Part shown: piece after piece, positions 41,101-49,267 of the stretch
Layout: each line of letters starts with the position of its first letter
How positions within the stretch are numbered: the first letter of the stretch is position 1
NCBI GenBank assembly: GCA_946405515.1
Contig: CAMJHM010000009.1
Location: forward strand, 1 to 54,833
DNA length: 54,833 bases
From: an uncultured Fibrobacter sp.
GTDB lineage: Bacteria; Fibrobacterota; Fibrobacteria; Fibrobacterales; Fibrobacteraceae
Direction of reading: 5' to 3'
Made by a program: the position numbers and the translations under genes
Notes under the pieces: model-generated
Told to the model about the DNA's origin: nothing
Seen by the model: the letters and a program-made list of their open reading frames with translations, nothing else
Database searches by the model: none

Positions 41101-43569
41101 GGTAATTTCGCCAGTAGTCGCCGAAATGGAGAACAGTCCGCTCGTGTCTTCGGGCATCGAGAACGTCAGATACTTCATGCAATCAATTGCACTGCAGGTC
41201 GCGGTGACCTTCCCGGCCAGTTCGTCCTTAGCGTTATTTTCCTTGACACCCGGCTGCTTGCCATTTTTGAGTACAAGAATGCGCTTTGTCGTGTCGTTAC
41301 CCGGGTCAGGCGGAATGACAATCTTGGGGCCATCGTCTTCGTCGGTAACATTAATTGTAATCGTCGCATAATCAAAGAGTTCAGGCTGCTTTGAATCATA
41401 GACCTTCACCTTGAGAGTGTGCTTTTTCTCAACTTCATAGTCAAGGACAGCACCGCTCTTGACATAAATGGAGCCGGCGGAATCCACCTCAAAAAGGTCT
41501 GTTGCAGATCCGGCTTCTTCCACAGCTTCGGCCATGTCGTACTTACGGTATTCAGAATCCTTGTCCGGATCATCCCAGACGACATCGTCAATCCACGTAC
41601 CTCCCGGAGTATTTTCCTTCACAGAAATCACTTTATCCTTGGCATCGGGCGCTTCGTTCACATCTGCAACATTAACCGTGTACGTCTTTTTCACCGGAGT
41701 CGGAATCTTACCATCCGTGACAGAAATCTGCACCGTAAAGGAAGTATTCGTTTCGTAGTCAACAGATGCATCCGGTTTGAGATAAAGGTTGCCATCACCA
41801 TCGATTTCAAAAATATTCTTGCCTGTACCGCCTACAACACGCAGAGTAAGAGGATCTCCATCTTCGTCCAAGGCAGAAATCTGCCCGGCAGTATCACCGA
41901 GCACATTTTCGGTAACAATCAGATTATTGTTATCTACCAAGACTGGAGAATGGTTGTCGGCATCTTGAATCAACAATGGCAAACACACGCCATCATTGAT
42001 ATCTGTCGGATAATTGCCCTTGATTATGGCACCACTCAAATTCGAAATACAAATGTAGAACCACTCATCTCCCTCGACAGTACTGTCCTTGGCAACTCGC
42101 ACCCAAGCCTTGTAGATACTATCCGTCGGAGAAACAGAACCCGCATGGATTAACACACTGTCCGTTTTCGAACCAGTCGATGCGCCACAACGCGGCATAT
42201 CAGAGGGATTACCATCCTTGATGTCTTCGGGTTCTGCGAAATTGGTAGTCCCATCATCACCAGGAGTCTTGAAGCAATAATTGAAGCGTACATCCGTTGT
42301 CGGAATCTTGTCCAACTTGATATCAATAGGTACTAACTTATCGTTTTCCACGTACTTTCCACTGGCAAGCGCAGCCGGGTCAATCGTTGGCGGATAGAAC
42401 GGAACGAAAATAAAGCCGGAGCCATCAAAATTAGCATCCATCTTTATATTCTTCGCAAGCAACTGACCGGCAAGGGTCATCTGCTGCTGCACATGAATAG
42501 TTCCCTGAGAAATAAATGTTCCCTGAATAGAATCAGTATGAATAATTGCGGGCCATACAATATCTTTTTTCGCATAGAACAACAAGTTTCCAGTATACTT
42601 GTTATTCTGGATAGGCCTATAGGCGGCACTATCCGCCCATGAATGTTTTGCCGTATCATACACAGCGGATTCATCCATATATACAATCTGAATATGCGGA
42701 TGCGCTTGTATCGTAATCGTACTGTCAATGAATATACGAGTCAAACGCCCAGTAGAAGGCATTCGCACAATAATCCGGCTCACATTTTTCATAGTAAAGG
42801 TCGAGAAATGAATATCATACGTATCGGCTTCACGCTCTGCTTCTGTCGCTTTTTTACTGGCAGGGACATCGATATAACCCGTGGTATCATCTATGCAAAA
42901 ACTCCCCTTAGGCAGGTTATTGGCATTTTGACAGTTATAACTTATTGCCGTCCCATAAGCAGGCAACTCATTATCTTTTACTAGCGGAATAGTAAGATCC
43001 GTCTTTACTGGAGGAACCGAGTCACCACCTGTACCTGGGCAAGAGGAATAATTGCTGCCAAAATGTTGAAAATTCGTCTTGACCAATTTAGCGAATTCTG
43101 CATTAACATTTTTAGCAACACAAACATGGCCATTAATCACATTGGATCCATTTGAACCGCTAAAATTTTGCCCAGCATCGACACTACCTGTAACGCGCAT
43201 TGGGCCGGTAATCACCGTATCAGAACCATCGTGAAACTGGACACTTCCACCGATTAGGATTGGGCCACCGACACGATGGCCCGTATTCGCCATCGTCCAG
43301 CTTCCCTGTGAAGTACCAAACCAACCGGTCTTGTCAGAAATGTTTATATTCCCACCCAAAAATTCAATTCCTTTCTGGCCGAAAATCTTGTACTTCATCA
43401 AGTAATCCCATTCGACCTTCTGTCCAGCAGAGTCACTCTGCTTGAGACTATCCCTAACAAAATAAAACGGATAGAAATTATACGCTGGAGAGGCAGCGAA
43501 CGCTTCGCCAAGCAAGCACGACATCAGGATGCCGAACAAAAGCGCTATTTTTTTATTCCACTTACCCAT
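38128..43569 (-). CDS. Giant cadherin-repeat surface protein 1
   Basis: An 1813 aa secreted protein. Signal peptide to about residue 25 (LLGEAFA), then a Gly-rich beta-type N-terminal region (about 40-390), a Calx-beta-like stretch (about 400-530), six cadherin-type repeats (about 540-1170, each ending near DVNEAPD, DVNDNP or similar), and a C-terminal module shared with the paralogue at 43875: GDT-like strands, Tyr-rich VSY repeats, an Ig-like SPADGTVLHSNFVDVKWTVDG, and a final GAYVYKTDVTM domain. The tail reads KRRVSEEMLKPFGYKRP. GGAAGG precedes the ATG. Probably a Ca2+-dependent adhesin or matrix protein. Confidence 0.85.
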   Translation of the reverse strand: MGKWNKKIALLFGILMSCLLGEAFAASPAYNFYPFYFVRDSLKQSDSAGQKVEWDYLMKYKIFGQKGIEFLGGNINISDKTGWFGTSQGSWTMANTGHRVGGPILIGGSVQFHDGSDTVITGPMRVTGSVDAGQNFSGSNGSNVINGHVCVAKNVNAEFAKLVKTNFQHFGSNYSSCPGTGGDSVPPVKTDLTIPLVKDNELPAYGTAISYNCQNANNLPKGSFCIDDTTGYIDVPASKKATEAEREADTYDIHFSTFTMKNVSRIIVRMPSTGRLTRIFIDSTITIQAHPHIQIVYMDESAVYDTAKHSWADSAAYRPIQNNKYTGNLLFYAKKDIVWPAIIHTDSIQGTFISQGTIHVQQQMTLAGQLLAKNIKMDANFDGSGFIFVPFYPPTIDPAALASGKYVENDKLVPIDIKLDKIPTTDVRFNYCFKTPGDDGTTNFAEPEDIKDGNPSDMPRCGASTGSKTDSVLIHAGSVSPTDSIYKAWVRVAKDSTVEGDEWFYICISNLSGAIIKGNYPTDINDGVCLPLLIQDADNHSPVLVDNNNLIVTENVLGDTAGQISALDEDGDPLTLRVVGGTGKNIFEIDGDGNLYLKPDASVDYETNTSFTVQISVTDGKIPTPVKKTYTVNVADVNEAPDAKDKVISVKENTPGGTWIDDVVWDDPDKDSEYRKYDMAEAVEEAGSATDLFEVDSAGSIYVKSGAVLDYEVEKKHTLKVKVYDSKQPELFDYATITINVTDEDDGPKIVIPPDPGNDTTKRILVLKNGKQPGVKENNAKDELAGKVTATCSAIDCMKYLTFSMPEDTSGLFSISATTGEITVNDSMVLDYEKVNVYAVKVVVCDNNPAGAQYYQYDTAKVIINVIDVDEMPSIEPGTFYVDENLPTKSSFGKLDSLTSDLDTAARFIQHKFVAIAGDTAEFIVKEDGTIQTRVVLKYNQDSIYSITVMVIDKADTSLKDTATMTIRVNDVNDNPYFTSEDSYEFPENPKKGYVIGQLTAADEDQNDSVFTYKLKSKVDYVTVSEDGVMKVKDSTAFDYEKTHSLTFEVTVFDEHGGSSDTLITVRITDVNEPVTLPPQTFTVSEDEKIGTTIGIIIADDLDTAKQFTRHTFKLISKSVGFEVLTDGTIKLIDSLDYEQDSIYVLKVSVTDGEFSDTNDITIKVKDVEEWSKVVITRGETPDSVWLMPDTIYTNRYSIDLEWTEDGTPRYGTEELKDGKNIIIKKFKDPKKNHSGADTVIVYVSSDSPIVTVSTKDKDVKASNIFTVVEEKEEGDTAYYVNEKKNKVFVSVKDPGSSKLDTFTVNLELDSLYISSSTFTKTMDKIVDAKITLDRNATEDKKVLQLNGEVLEVSYTELVNGNKVTVTYHTNFKGELVKGESGKKEITVSYKMTVDGKDVVISYQADASTGKVIEGRNGSTYTVSYDYVDSNDNSINVSYGVDSKGKFARDDEGNAGFDISYSYTNKYGNTSTKSLYMVLDKTRPKVEIVSPADGTVLHSNFVDVKWTVDGVVQDTLVTQGLQKGTNPIIRYYRDKAGNTDSAVIFVVVKGIKDVAISVEKPVTVIDDEQVAKYYGSKAPKNGETFAVSLYNVREGAESVVLAGGKKTKSGSGDEPYPGLKGHLGPTLVIDAKLPVVNAVQGLATLDDLVKDGVVAVDGVDAKDSKKMSVQAYAEKYCSTEFVQSLPSDISKASLYLTTMVVDVWIYTNLGQFVDKYTFSLELDDPDYVDDAGMLSMFMELKPDMNGDLRSKSGKLLATGAYVYKTDVTMYSTLRCTLPPVNGEDKAGKIGAKRRVSEEMLKPFGYKRPITKKK

Positions 43570-43606
43570 AATAACCTTCCAAGGGATTTGTGTTTCGGTT
43601 AACTCC

Positions 43607-43625
43607 GTATTCCAAATTGGAATAC
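43607..43625. promoter_or_regulatory. Perfect 19-nt palindrome upstream of giant gene 1
   Basis: GTATTCCAA-A-TTGGAATAC, 9-bp arms around one base, 38 nt upstream of the ATG at 43569 and overlapping TATGTATT-like promoter sequence. Operator-like. No T-run follows. The rest of the 43570-43874 gap holds AT-rich sequence and the terminator of the upstream gene. Confidence 0.5.
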
Positions 43626-43813
43626 ATAAAATTTACATTTTCCAGACGTCCCATAGCAAAAATAAAAAATTTTTCCCTTAAACGGAACAAAAATCTACAT
43701 TTCGTTTAATTTTATAAACAAAAATCACGATTTTCCGGCCTAATTTTTTTTACAATCTTGATAGTTAAAAAAAATTTTCATCATTTCATTCATAAAAAGG
43801 GCTATATGCAACA

Positions 43814-43846
43814 AAAATGAACAGGACCCAGAAAATGGGTCCTGTT
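43814..43846 (-). terminator. Terminator of giant cadherin gene 2
   Basis: Perfect 11-bp stem AACAGGACCCA / TGGGTCCTGTT (43820-43830, 43836-43846), loop of five; the minus strand continues CATTTTTG. It lies 29 nt after the stop codon. Confidence 0.85.
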
Positions 43847-43874
43847 CTATTTTGGAGCAAAAATCAGTTCAGAA

Positions 43875-46800
43875 TCACTTTTTCATTGGCGGACGCTTGT
43901 AGCCGAACGGACGCAACATGTCTTCGCTCACCTTGCGCTTCGCACCCTTCAGGTTGGCCTTGGGCATCCCCTCTGCAATGGGAGGCAAAGTACAGCGGAG
44001 AGTCGTCCGCATGGTCACTTCGGTCTTGTACAAATATGCACCCGTACCCACTAGCTTGCCCGTCTTCGTATGGACATAGCCATCAAGGTCCGGTTTCAAT
44101 TCAAACGCCAACGAAAGCATGCCGCCCTTATTGACGTAATCCGGATCATTCAAATCCACGCCAAAGGAATAATCGTCAACAAAATTGCCCAGATTTGTGT
44201 AAATCCAAACATGCACCGACAACTTAGTATTGTAAAGGTTCAGCCGGCTCAAATCCCCGCTAAAGGATTCCTGGAATTCCTCTGTACAATACTCGGCGAC
44301 ATACTGAGACGGAGCCATTTTCTTGCCACCCTGAGCATCCACACCGTCTACGGACACCAGTCCATCCGATGCGACAATGTCGTCAAAGGTCGCCAAGCCA
44401 CCAATAGCACTCGCCACGGGCATCTTCACATCAATTGTAAGAGTCGGGCCCAAGTGGTCTTCCTTGCCAGGATAAGGCTCTTCACCGGAACCTTCACGAG
44501 TTTTCATGTTTCCACCAATAAGGATTTCTTCTTCGGCAGATTTCTCGTTGTTATACACACTTACAGCAAAGGTCTGGTTTTTCTTTGGTCCCTTTGAATC
44601 CGCATAATATTCTTCCAACCTATCCGAAGTCACTACCGTTACCGGCTTTTCAACATGGATATCCAAATCCTTCGGATTCTTCAACACAACAACAATCGAA
44701 GCAGAAGCCTCGTTGCCGGCCTTGTCACGATAGATTCGCACAATAGGATTGGTCCCCTTCACCAGGCCCTGCATATTCAGGGTATCCTGCTTCACATCGT
44801 TCACAGTCCAAACAACGTTCACAAAGTTCGTATGGACCTTGGAACCATCCGCAGGGCTTTCAATATTAACCACAGGCTTAATCATATCCAACACAACAAA
44901 CGCCGAGCGGCGGCTCGTATTGCCGAACTGCTTGTTGGTGTACTCGTAGGCAACCTCAAAGCCAGGATTGCCTTCTTCGTTCTTCATGACCTTGCCCTTG
45001 GTGCTTACAAAGTACGAGATGTCAACAGTCTTCCCGTTCTTGTCCGTATAGGGATAAGTAACAATGTAGGAGCCACCATTCCACTGTTCAATCAGCTGGC
45101 CGGTTATTGCATCGGCCTGGTAAGACATCGTAATCTTGGTACCCTTGCTATCAATCGTCTCGTAAGAAACCGTCATCACTTCGACACCGGCCGCATTCTT
45201 GACAATGTCGCCCTTGGCATCTGTATAATAGGAAACCTTCACCTTTTCACCACCAGCCTTCGTGAAGTATTCCACAAGGACAAGGCTGTCATTGGCATTA
45301 GATTTCGTTGCCGGCTCCGAGGGGGTAATATCCAACAGGATATTCGCCTTAACAATTTCATTCATCTTCTTGTAGACGTCAGCACCAATAGCGAGCGTGT
45401 CCAACTTGACAGAAATAGCCATTTTCTGTTCAGTGTAGTTGCACGTTGAATCCGTGTAAGTCGCATCAAGAATGGGTTCCCGGACCTCCACCAGAATCAC
45501 GTTTTCCGTCTTATTCACATAGTAAGAGGTATCCGAAGCGGGGACCTGTTCCACAATTGTATAGATGTTGTCCGCTACAGGCGGTTTGACATCAACAGCA
45601 ACCTTCACGTCCGGTGTACGCGTGCAGACGAAGATAACGATGGTCGCAATAGTCCCATGGTCCTTTGTCTTGTCGTAATACGTGAGAGTCACCGTATTGA
45701 ATCCTTCGTGCAAGTCAGTCACGAGCGTGTCGGGTTGCGGAATGCCGTCGGCCGTCCAGGAGAGGTTAATCTCGGTCCTGTTGATGTAGAGCGTATCCTT
45801 CGGGAATTCCCAAGTCGTATCCTGCGTTTCAGCCTTAGTCACGATAATCGTGGACGTTTCCACCTCGTTGTCGACAACGATGATGACCCTTGCGGTATCC
45901 ACATTGCCGTCAGAATCCTTGACCTGCACAAACAACGTATCGAACTTGTCGGCTTCGTAATCCAAAACAACCTTGGTCGTGATGACTCCGGTGCTGTCGT
46001 TGATAGCGTACTTGTCCGAATCACCAGCAATAATCTTGAGCGTGTTATGGAGGAAATCCTGGTTCCGGTCTTCGTCCAACACGGGCAACGTGTCGACAAC
46101 CGTGCCAATCGGCTGGTTTTCTAGGACATGGAAAATCGTATCGCGAACTTCCGGGGCCTCGTTTTCGTCAATAACGATAACCGAGATGACCGTCGAGTCA
46201 TACTCCGTTCCGTTGGAGCACTTCGCAAAGAATCCATAAGACGGCTTGGTTTCGTAATCAAGCGCAGAATTCAAGATGAGGGCGGTCGAATCGAACTTGA
46301 ACGTCGTCCCGGCATCACCAGAAATGATCGTACAGGTCAATGGGCCCGTAATTCTTATGTCGTCCAACAACCCGACAAGAGTGTCAATCGGCGCATTTTC
46401 CCTGATGGTGAACTCCACATTCACGACATTGATAAACATCTTCTTGCCCTTGTCGCAGATATTCGGAGCGTCAACCTTGCACAAATCAAATTCAATCGTC
46501 GCATACGGTGTACCGTAGGCATCCTTGACCGGAGTAAACGTGAGCCCGGTAATCTGGCCAATAGTCGGGGTGGAGGAACCCGGAGTCGCCTTGATGACAT
46601 CGCCCACAGCCACAGCCTTTCCATTATAGGTCAAAGTCCCGGCAGAAGGGATACTCTTGATGACAACGTTATAAGTCTTCATCGGAGTAACACTATCTGG
46701 GCCGTATGCAGGGAAACTGGTAATCGTCAAGACCTCATTCACCTTGGAGGATACCGTCGTATCCATGGAAACCGGCTTCTTGTCGTTATCCACGATGAGG

Positions 46801-48266
46801 AACTTCATCGAATAGCTAGCATCGGGATTGCGGTCCCCGTTCGGGGTAATGGCAGCCGTCAAATTAAAGACTTTTACGATAACGCGTTCATTATCTTCCT
46901 CGAACGGGTCGTCCTTGGCATGGAAAATGATGGGATTCTTCATTGTCCTCGAGCCCTTCTCGAATTCGCCATGGGCCGTATCCCTTCCGCAAAGCGGGAA
47001 GCTAGCAAAAGAAGTCGTCTCCACATCGTTCACGTTGGCATCTTCGCAGAATTCATCGTCCTTGTAGCCATCGCAAGAAGAAGCATCCTTGAGAGAGAAG
47101 CAGTAGTCGAACGTGACGCGGGTCGGAGGATCCTTGGAGAGAACCAGCTTGACGGTATCGCCACGAACCTCGTTGTCTTCGTAGGCCCTGGCATCTATGT
47201 CGATTACAGACGGTTTAAACGGCACATAACGGAAGTCGCCAGCGCGGAAATCGTTGTGGATTTGAACCCTCTTGGCCAAAAGCTGACCGGCAAAACGGTA
47301 GTGGTCCTTAAACCCGATGTTTCCACCAGAAATATAGGTACCTTGATATATACATTCCTGAGAAGGGAAGTTAATATTGCCCTGACTATAGATTAACAGG
47401 TTCCCCGCATAGTTGGCATTAGTGACAATACCACTCTGATCAAGCATCAATATGTTGTGTTCAGTTCCATCAATCACCATTGAATCTTCAATAAAAATGC
47501 GTACATAACGATTGTACGGGTTGTTGAAGAAGAGAGTATCGCAACCATCTCTTAATTCAAGACTTCCCGTGACATGGATATCGTAGAAATCATCCGTCCC
47601 TGCTGGAATATTGACATACGCAACTTCCGTACCCGGAACTACATTTGTATTAGCTTTAAACACCCAGTTTCCGGTAATAGTGGTGTCGAAGCCGGTATAG
47701 CTCCAATCCACCACGGGAACATCAAGTGAAGCGTCTATTTTCGGAAGGGAAGTATCGCTACATGTTCTTCTGCTAGCCGGAACAATGGACGAGTCTAAAT
47801 CACCATAATCATTGCTACAGACAATGCCATTCCAAACATAGTTTTTTTGATTTTGTGCATTTTGCCCTGCAGAAAATCTTCCACCAAAAATGCTCGGCCC
47901 AGTCAAGATGGTATCACGACCGTTATTAATACTAAATCCGCCACCAAAGGCTAGCGGGCCGCCAAGAGAATGAAGATCGTTTGTAAAGCTAAGGCCACCT
48001 GTCGCACTACCCGAATAACCAACGGAATCCGTGATAAACACTTCACTATTGCTAAAGACAACGCCTTCTCCGCCCACTCCGGTACCCCAGAGCTTGTACT
48101 TGATAAGTCTCAGCCACTCAGCTTCCTGCGCGGCATCATCAGAACCGACTTTGGCAAAGTAGAACGGACTAATTTCCGAAGCAAAGGCTAAACTTGCTGC
48201 AAAAAAGGCAAACAGAATGAACAATGCCTTACTCAAAAATGCTGGTCTATATTTTTGCCCAACCAT
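43875..48266 (-). CDS. Giant cadherin-repeat surface protein 2
   Basis: A 1463 aa paralogue of the protein at 38128. Signal peptide about 1-30 (AASLAFAS), a Gly-rich N-terminal region (GGPLAFGGGFSINNG), a Calx-beta-like region (about 360-500), an Ig/VCBS-like stretch, two cadherin-type repeats (about 615-800 against six in the other copy), then the shared C-terminal module with SPADGSKVHTNFVNVVWTVND, VVTSDRLEEYYADS and GAYLYKTEVTM, and the tail KRKVSEDMLRPFGYKRP. The difference in cadherin number points to repeat expansion or contraction after duplication. It has its own promoter and terminator. Confidence 0.85.
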   Translation of the reverse strand: MVGQKYRPAFLSKALFILFAFFAASLAFASEISPFYFAKVGSDDAAQEAEWLRLIKYKLWGTGVGGEGVVFSNSEVFITDSVGYSGSATGGLSFTNDLHSLGGPLAFGGGFSINNGRDTILTGPSIFGGRFSAGQNAQNQKNYVWNGIVCSNDYGDLDSSIVPASRRTCSDTSLPKIDASLDVPVVDWSYTGFDTTITGNWVFKANTNVVPGTEVAYVNIPAGTDDFYDIHVTGSLELRDGCDTLFFNNPYNRYVRIFIEDSMVIDGTEHNILMLDQSGIVTNANYAGNLLIYSQGNINFPSQECIYQGTYISGGNIGFKDHYRFAGQLLAKRVQIHNDFRAGDFRYVPFKPSVIDIDARAYEDNEVRGDTVKLVLSKDPPTRVTFDYCFSLKDASSCDGYKDDEFCEDANVNDVETTSFASFPLCGRDTAHGEFEKGSRTMKNPIIFHAKDDPFEEDNERVIVKVFNLTAAITPNGDRNPDASYSMKFLIVDNDKKPVSMDTTVSSKVNEVLTITSFPAYGPDSVTPMKTYNVVIKSIPSAGTLTYNGKAVAVGDVIKATPGSSTPTIGQITGLTFTPVKDAYGTPYATIEFDLCKVDAPNICDKGKKMFINVVNVEFTIRENAPIDTLVGLLDDIRITGPLTCTIISGDAGTTFKFDSTALILNSALDYETKPSYGFFAKCSNGTEYDSTVISVIVIDENEAPEVRDTIFHVLENQPIGTVVDTLPVLDEDRNQDFLHNTLKIIAGDSDKYAINDSTGVITTKVVLDYEADKFDTLFVQVKDSDGNVDTARVIIVVDNEVETSTIIVTKAETQDTTWEFPKDTLYINRTEINLSWTADGIPQPDTLVTDLHEGFNTVTLTYYDKTKDHGTIATIVIFVCTRTPDVKVAVDVKPPVADNIYTIVEQVPASDTSYYVNKTENVILVEVREPILDATYTDSTCNYTEQKMAISVKLDTLAIGADVYKKMNEIVKANILLDITPSEPATKSNANDSLVLVEYFTKAGGEKVKVSYYTDAKGDIVKNAAGVEVMTVSYETIDSKGTKITMSYQADAITGQLIEQWNGGSYIVTYPYTDKNGKTVDISYFVSTKGKVMKNEEGNPGFEVAYEYTNKQFGNTSRRSAFVVLDMIKPVVNIESPADGSKVHTNFVNVVWTVNDVKQDTLNMQGLVKGTNPIVRIYRDKAGNEASASIVVVLKNPKDLDIHVEKPVTVVTSDRLEEYYADSKGPKKNQTFAVSVYNNEKSAEEEILIGGNMKTREGSGEEPYPGKEDHLGPTLTIDVKMPVASAIGGLATFDDIVASDGLVSVDGVDAQGGKKMAPSQYVAEYCTEEFQESFSGDLSRLNLYNTKLSVHVWIYTNLGNFVDDYSFGVDLNDPDYVNKGGMLSLAFELKPDLDGYVHTKTGKLVGTGAYLYKTEVTMRTTLRCTLPPIAEGMPKANLKGAKRKVSEDMLRPFGYKRPPMKK

Positions 48267-48348
48267 GTAGAACTCCCGGAAGCCGCCCTTCCACTGATAG
48301 ATTTCAAAACGAAAAGAGTCAGCCCCTTTTTCCCATAAACTTAAGACA

Positions 48349-48377
48349 AATATAGTTTATATTTCTTTACACATCAA
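48349..48377 (-). promoter_or_regulatory. Sigma70-type promoter of giant cadherin gene 2
   Basis: Minus-strand TTGATG (48372-48377), 17-nt spacer, TATATT (48349-48354). Predicted +1 about 48342, giving a leader of about 75 nt. Confidence 0.6.
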
Positions 48378-48426
48378 TATATAATCATAAAATTGTAATT
48401 TTTATCATCAAAAAAACGCAAGAAAT

Positions 48427-48455
48427 TTGATTTTTTGCGGAAAACTAACTATATT
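48427..48455 (+). promoter_or_regulatory. Promoter of the structured RNA
   Basis: TTGATT (48427-48432), 17-nt spacer, TATATT (48450-48455). The predicted start, about 48461-48462, coincides with the 5' edge of the long hairpin. Confidence 0.65.
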
Positions 48456-48460
48456 TGGTG

Positions 48461-48585
48461 TTCCTAGGCCCTGAGCAATGACTATTTGCGGGCAAATCGC
48501 CAGGGCGAAAGCAGCAACGGACTTGCGAATTTTTATGTGCTCAGGTAGCCTAGGATTTTTTTGCAACCCACGGGTTGCTTTTTTT
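48461..48585 (+). ncRNA. Structured small RNA, possibly SRP 4.5S RNA
   Basis: About 95 nt that folds into one long hairpin: TCCTAGG pairs with CCTAGGA (48462-48468 with 48549-48555), CCTGAGCA with TGCTCAGG (48470-48477 with 48538-48545), and TTTGCGGG with CTTGCGAA (48485-48492 with 48522-48529). The tip reads CCAGGGCGAAAGCAGCA, recalling the CAGG...AGCAG internal loop and GNRA-type tetraloop of SRP domain IV, but with a shortened tip helix. A strong terminator follows (GCAACCC/GGGTTGC plus seven T, 48563-48585). The small-type SRP RNA size fits. A different small RNA is possible. Confidence 0.5.
48563..48585 (+). terminator. Terminator of the structured RNA
   Basis: GCAACCC - AC - GGGTTGC followed by TTTTTTT. 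Confidence 0.85.
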
Positions 48586-48624
48586 ATTCAACCACCAGCC
48601 TCTAGATTCTAGCCCCGATTCTCT

Positions 48625-49245
48625 ATGCTCCTCTGGACCATCCGACACAGCAAGCCATACAACCCCAAGGACGTCTGCTACGGCAGGCTCGACTTTGACG
48701 TATCCCCCACCTTCCCGGAAGAATCCGATGGAGCCATCCAGGCGTTTTTGGCAACCGGAGCAAAGCCGTCAAAACTGTATTCGAGCCCGCTCCTGCGCTG
48801 CATGCGCCTCGCCGACAAGGTTTCGGCGGCGACAAACCTCCCCATCGAAAAAATTGACGCCATCCAAGAAATCAACTTCGGCAATTGGGAAGGGCAAAAA
48901 CTAACGGAAGTACCAAGGAGCGAGATGTACGCCTGGCAAAAAGACCTCCGAGGGTTCCGCTTCCCGGGCGGAGAATCTTTTTACGACGTGGACCTGCGGG
49001 CAGGAAAATTCCTTGATTCGCTCCCCGACAATGGAGAATTCCTGTGGGTAACCCACGCCGGGGTCATCGCGGCCATCATGCACTCGCGGTGCGGACTCCC
49101 CGACAACCGGTTTGTTGAAGGAGAGTTCTCGTACACCATGGTGACCCGGTTCGAGTTCACGCGGGACAGCGAAGGCCACTACAAAGGGAGCTACACCAAG
49201 ATTCACGACGGAATACAGATGCCGCCGTTAGTGATTGGTGGTTAG
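48625..49245 (+). CDS. Histidine phosphatase family protein, CobC-like
   Basis: A 206 aa cytosolic phosphatase. Catalytic Arg7-His8 are in TIRHSKP, followed by VCYGRLDFD as in CobC (alpha-ribazole phosphatase) rather than the RHGxT of phosphoglycerate mutases. Other active-site elements are SSPLLRCMRLAD, EINFGNWEG and WVTHAGVIAAIMH. A role in cobamide synthesis is suggested by this subfamily pattern but no cob genes are nearby. No clear ribosome site. The stop codon lies within a TTGGTGGTTAGGAGC element resembling the one after lgt. Confidence 0.8.
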   Translation: MLLWTIRHSKPYNPKDVCYGRLDFDVSPTFPEESDGAIQAFLATGAKPSKLYSSPLLRCMRLADKVSAATNLPIEKIDAIQEINFGNWEGQKLTEVPRSEMYAWQKDLRGFRFPGGESFYDVDLRAGKFLDSLPDNGEFLWVTHAGVIAAIMHSRCGLPDNRFVEGEFSYTMVTRFEFTRDSEGHYKGSYTKIHDGIQMPPLVIGG

Positions 49246-49267
49246 GAGCTATGAGGTCGCTCCGTGC

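Noticed and set aside
38863..41394. 843-codon open frame on the plus strand
   Set aside because: Entirely antisense to giant cadherin gene 1; its composition (His/Arg/Val-rich, no domain) is the usual shadow of acidic cadherin codons.
46128..47396. 422-codon open frame on the plus strand
   Set aside because: Antisense to giant cadherin gene 2; no recognisable protein features.
38128..48266. Giant genes considered as polyketide/NRPS or phage tail genes
   Set aside because: Signal peptides, cadherin motifs and absence of catalytic or phage-type neighbours point to secreted surface proteins.
48461..48585. Structured RNA considered as tRNA, tmRNA or 6S RNA
   Set aside because: No cloverleaf or CCA end, no tag-peptide frame, and far shorter than 6S; a single long hairpin fits a small SRP RNA better.
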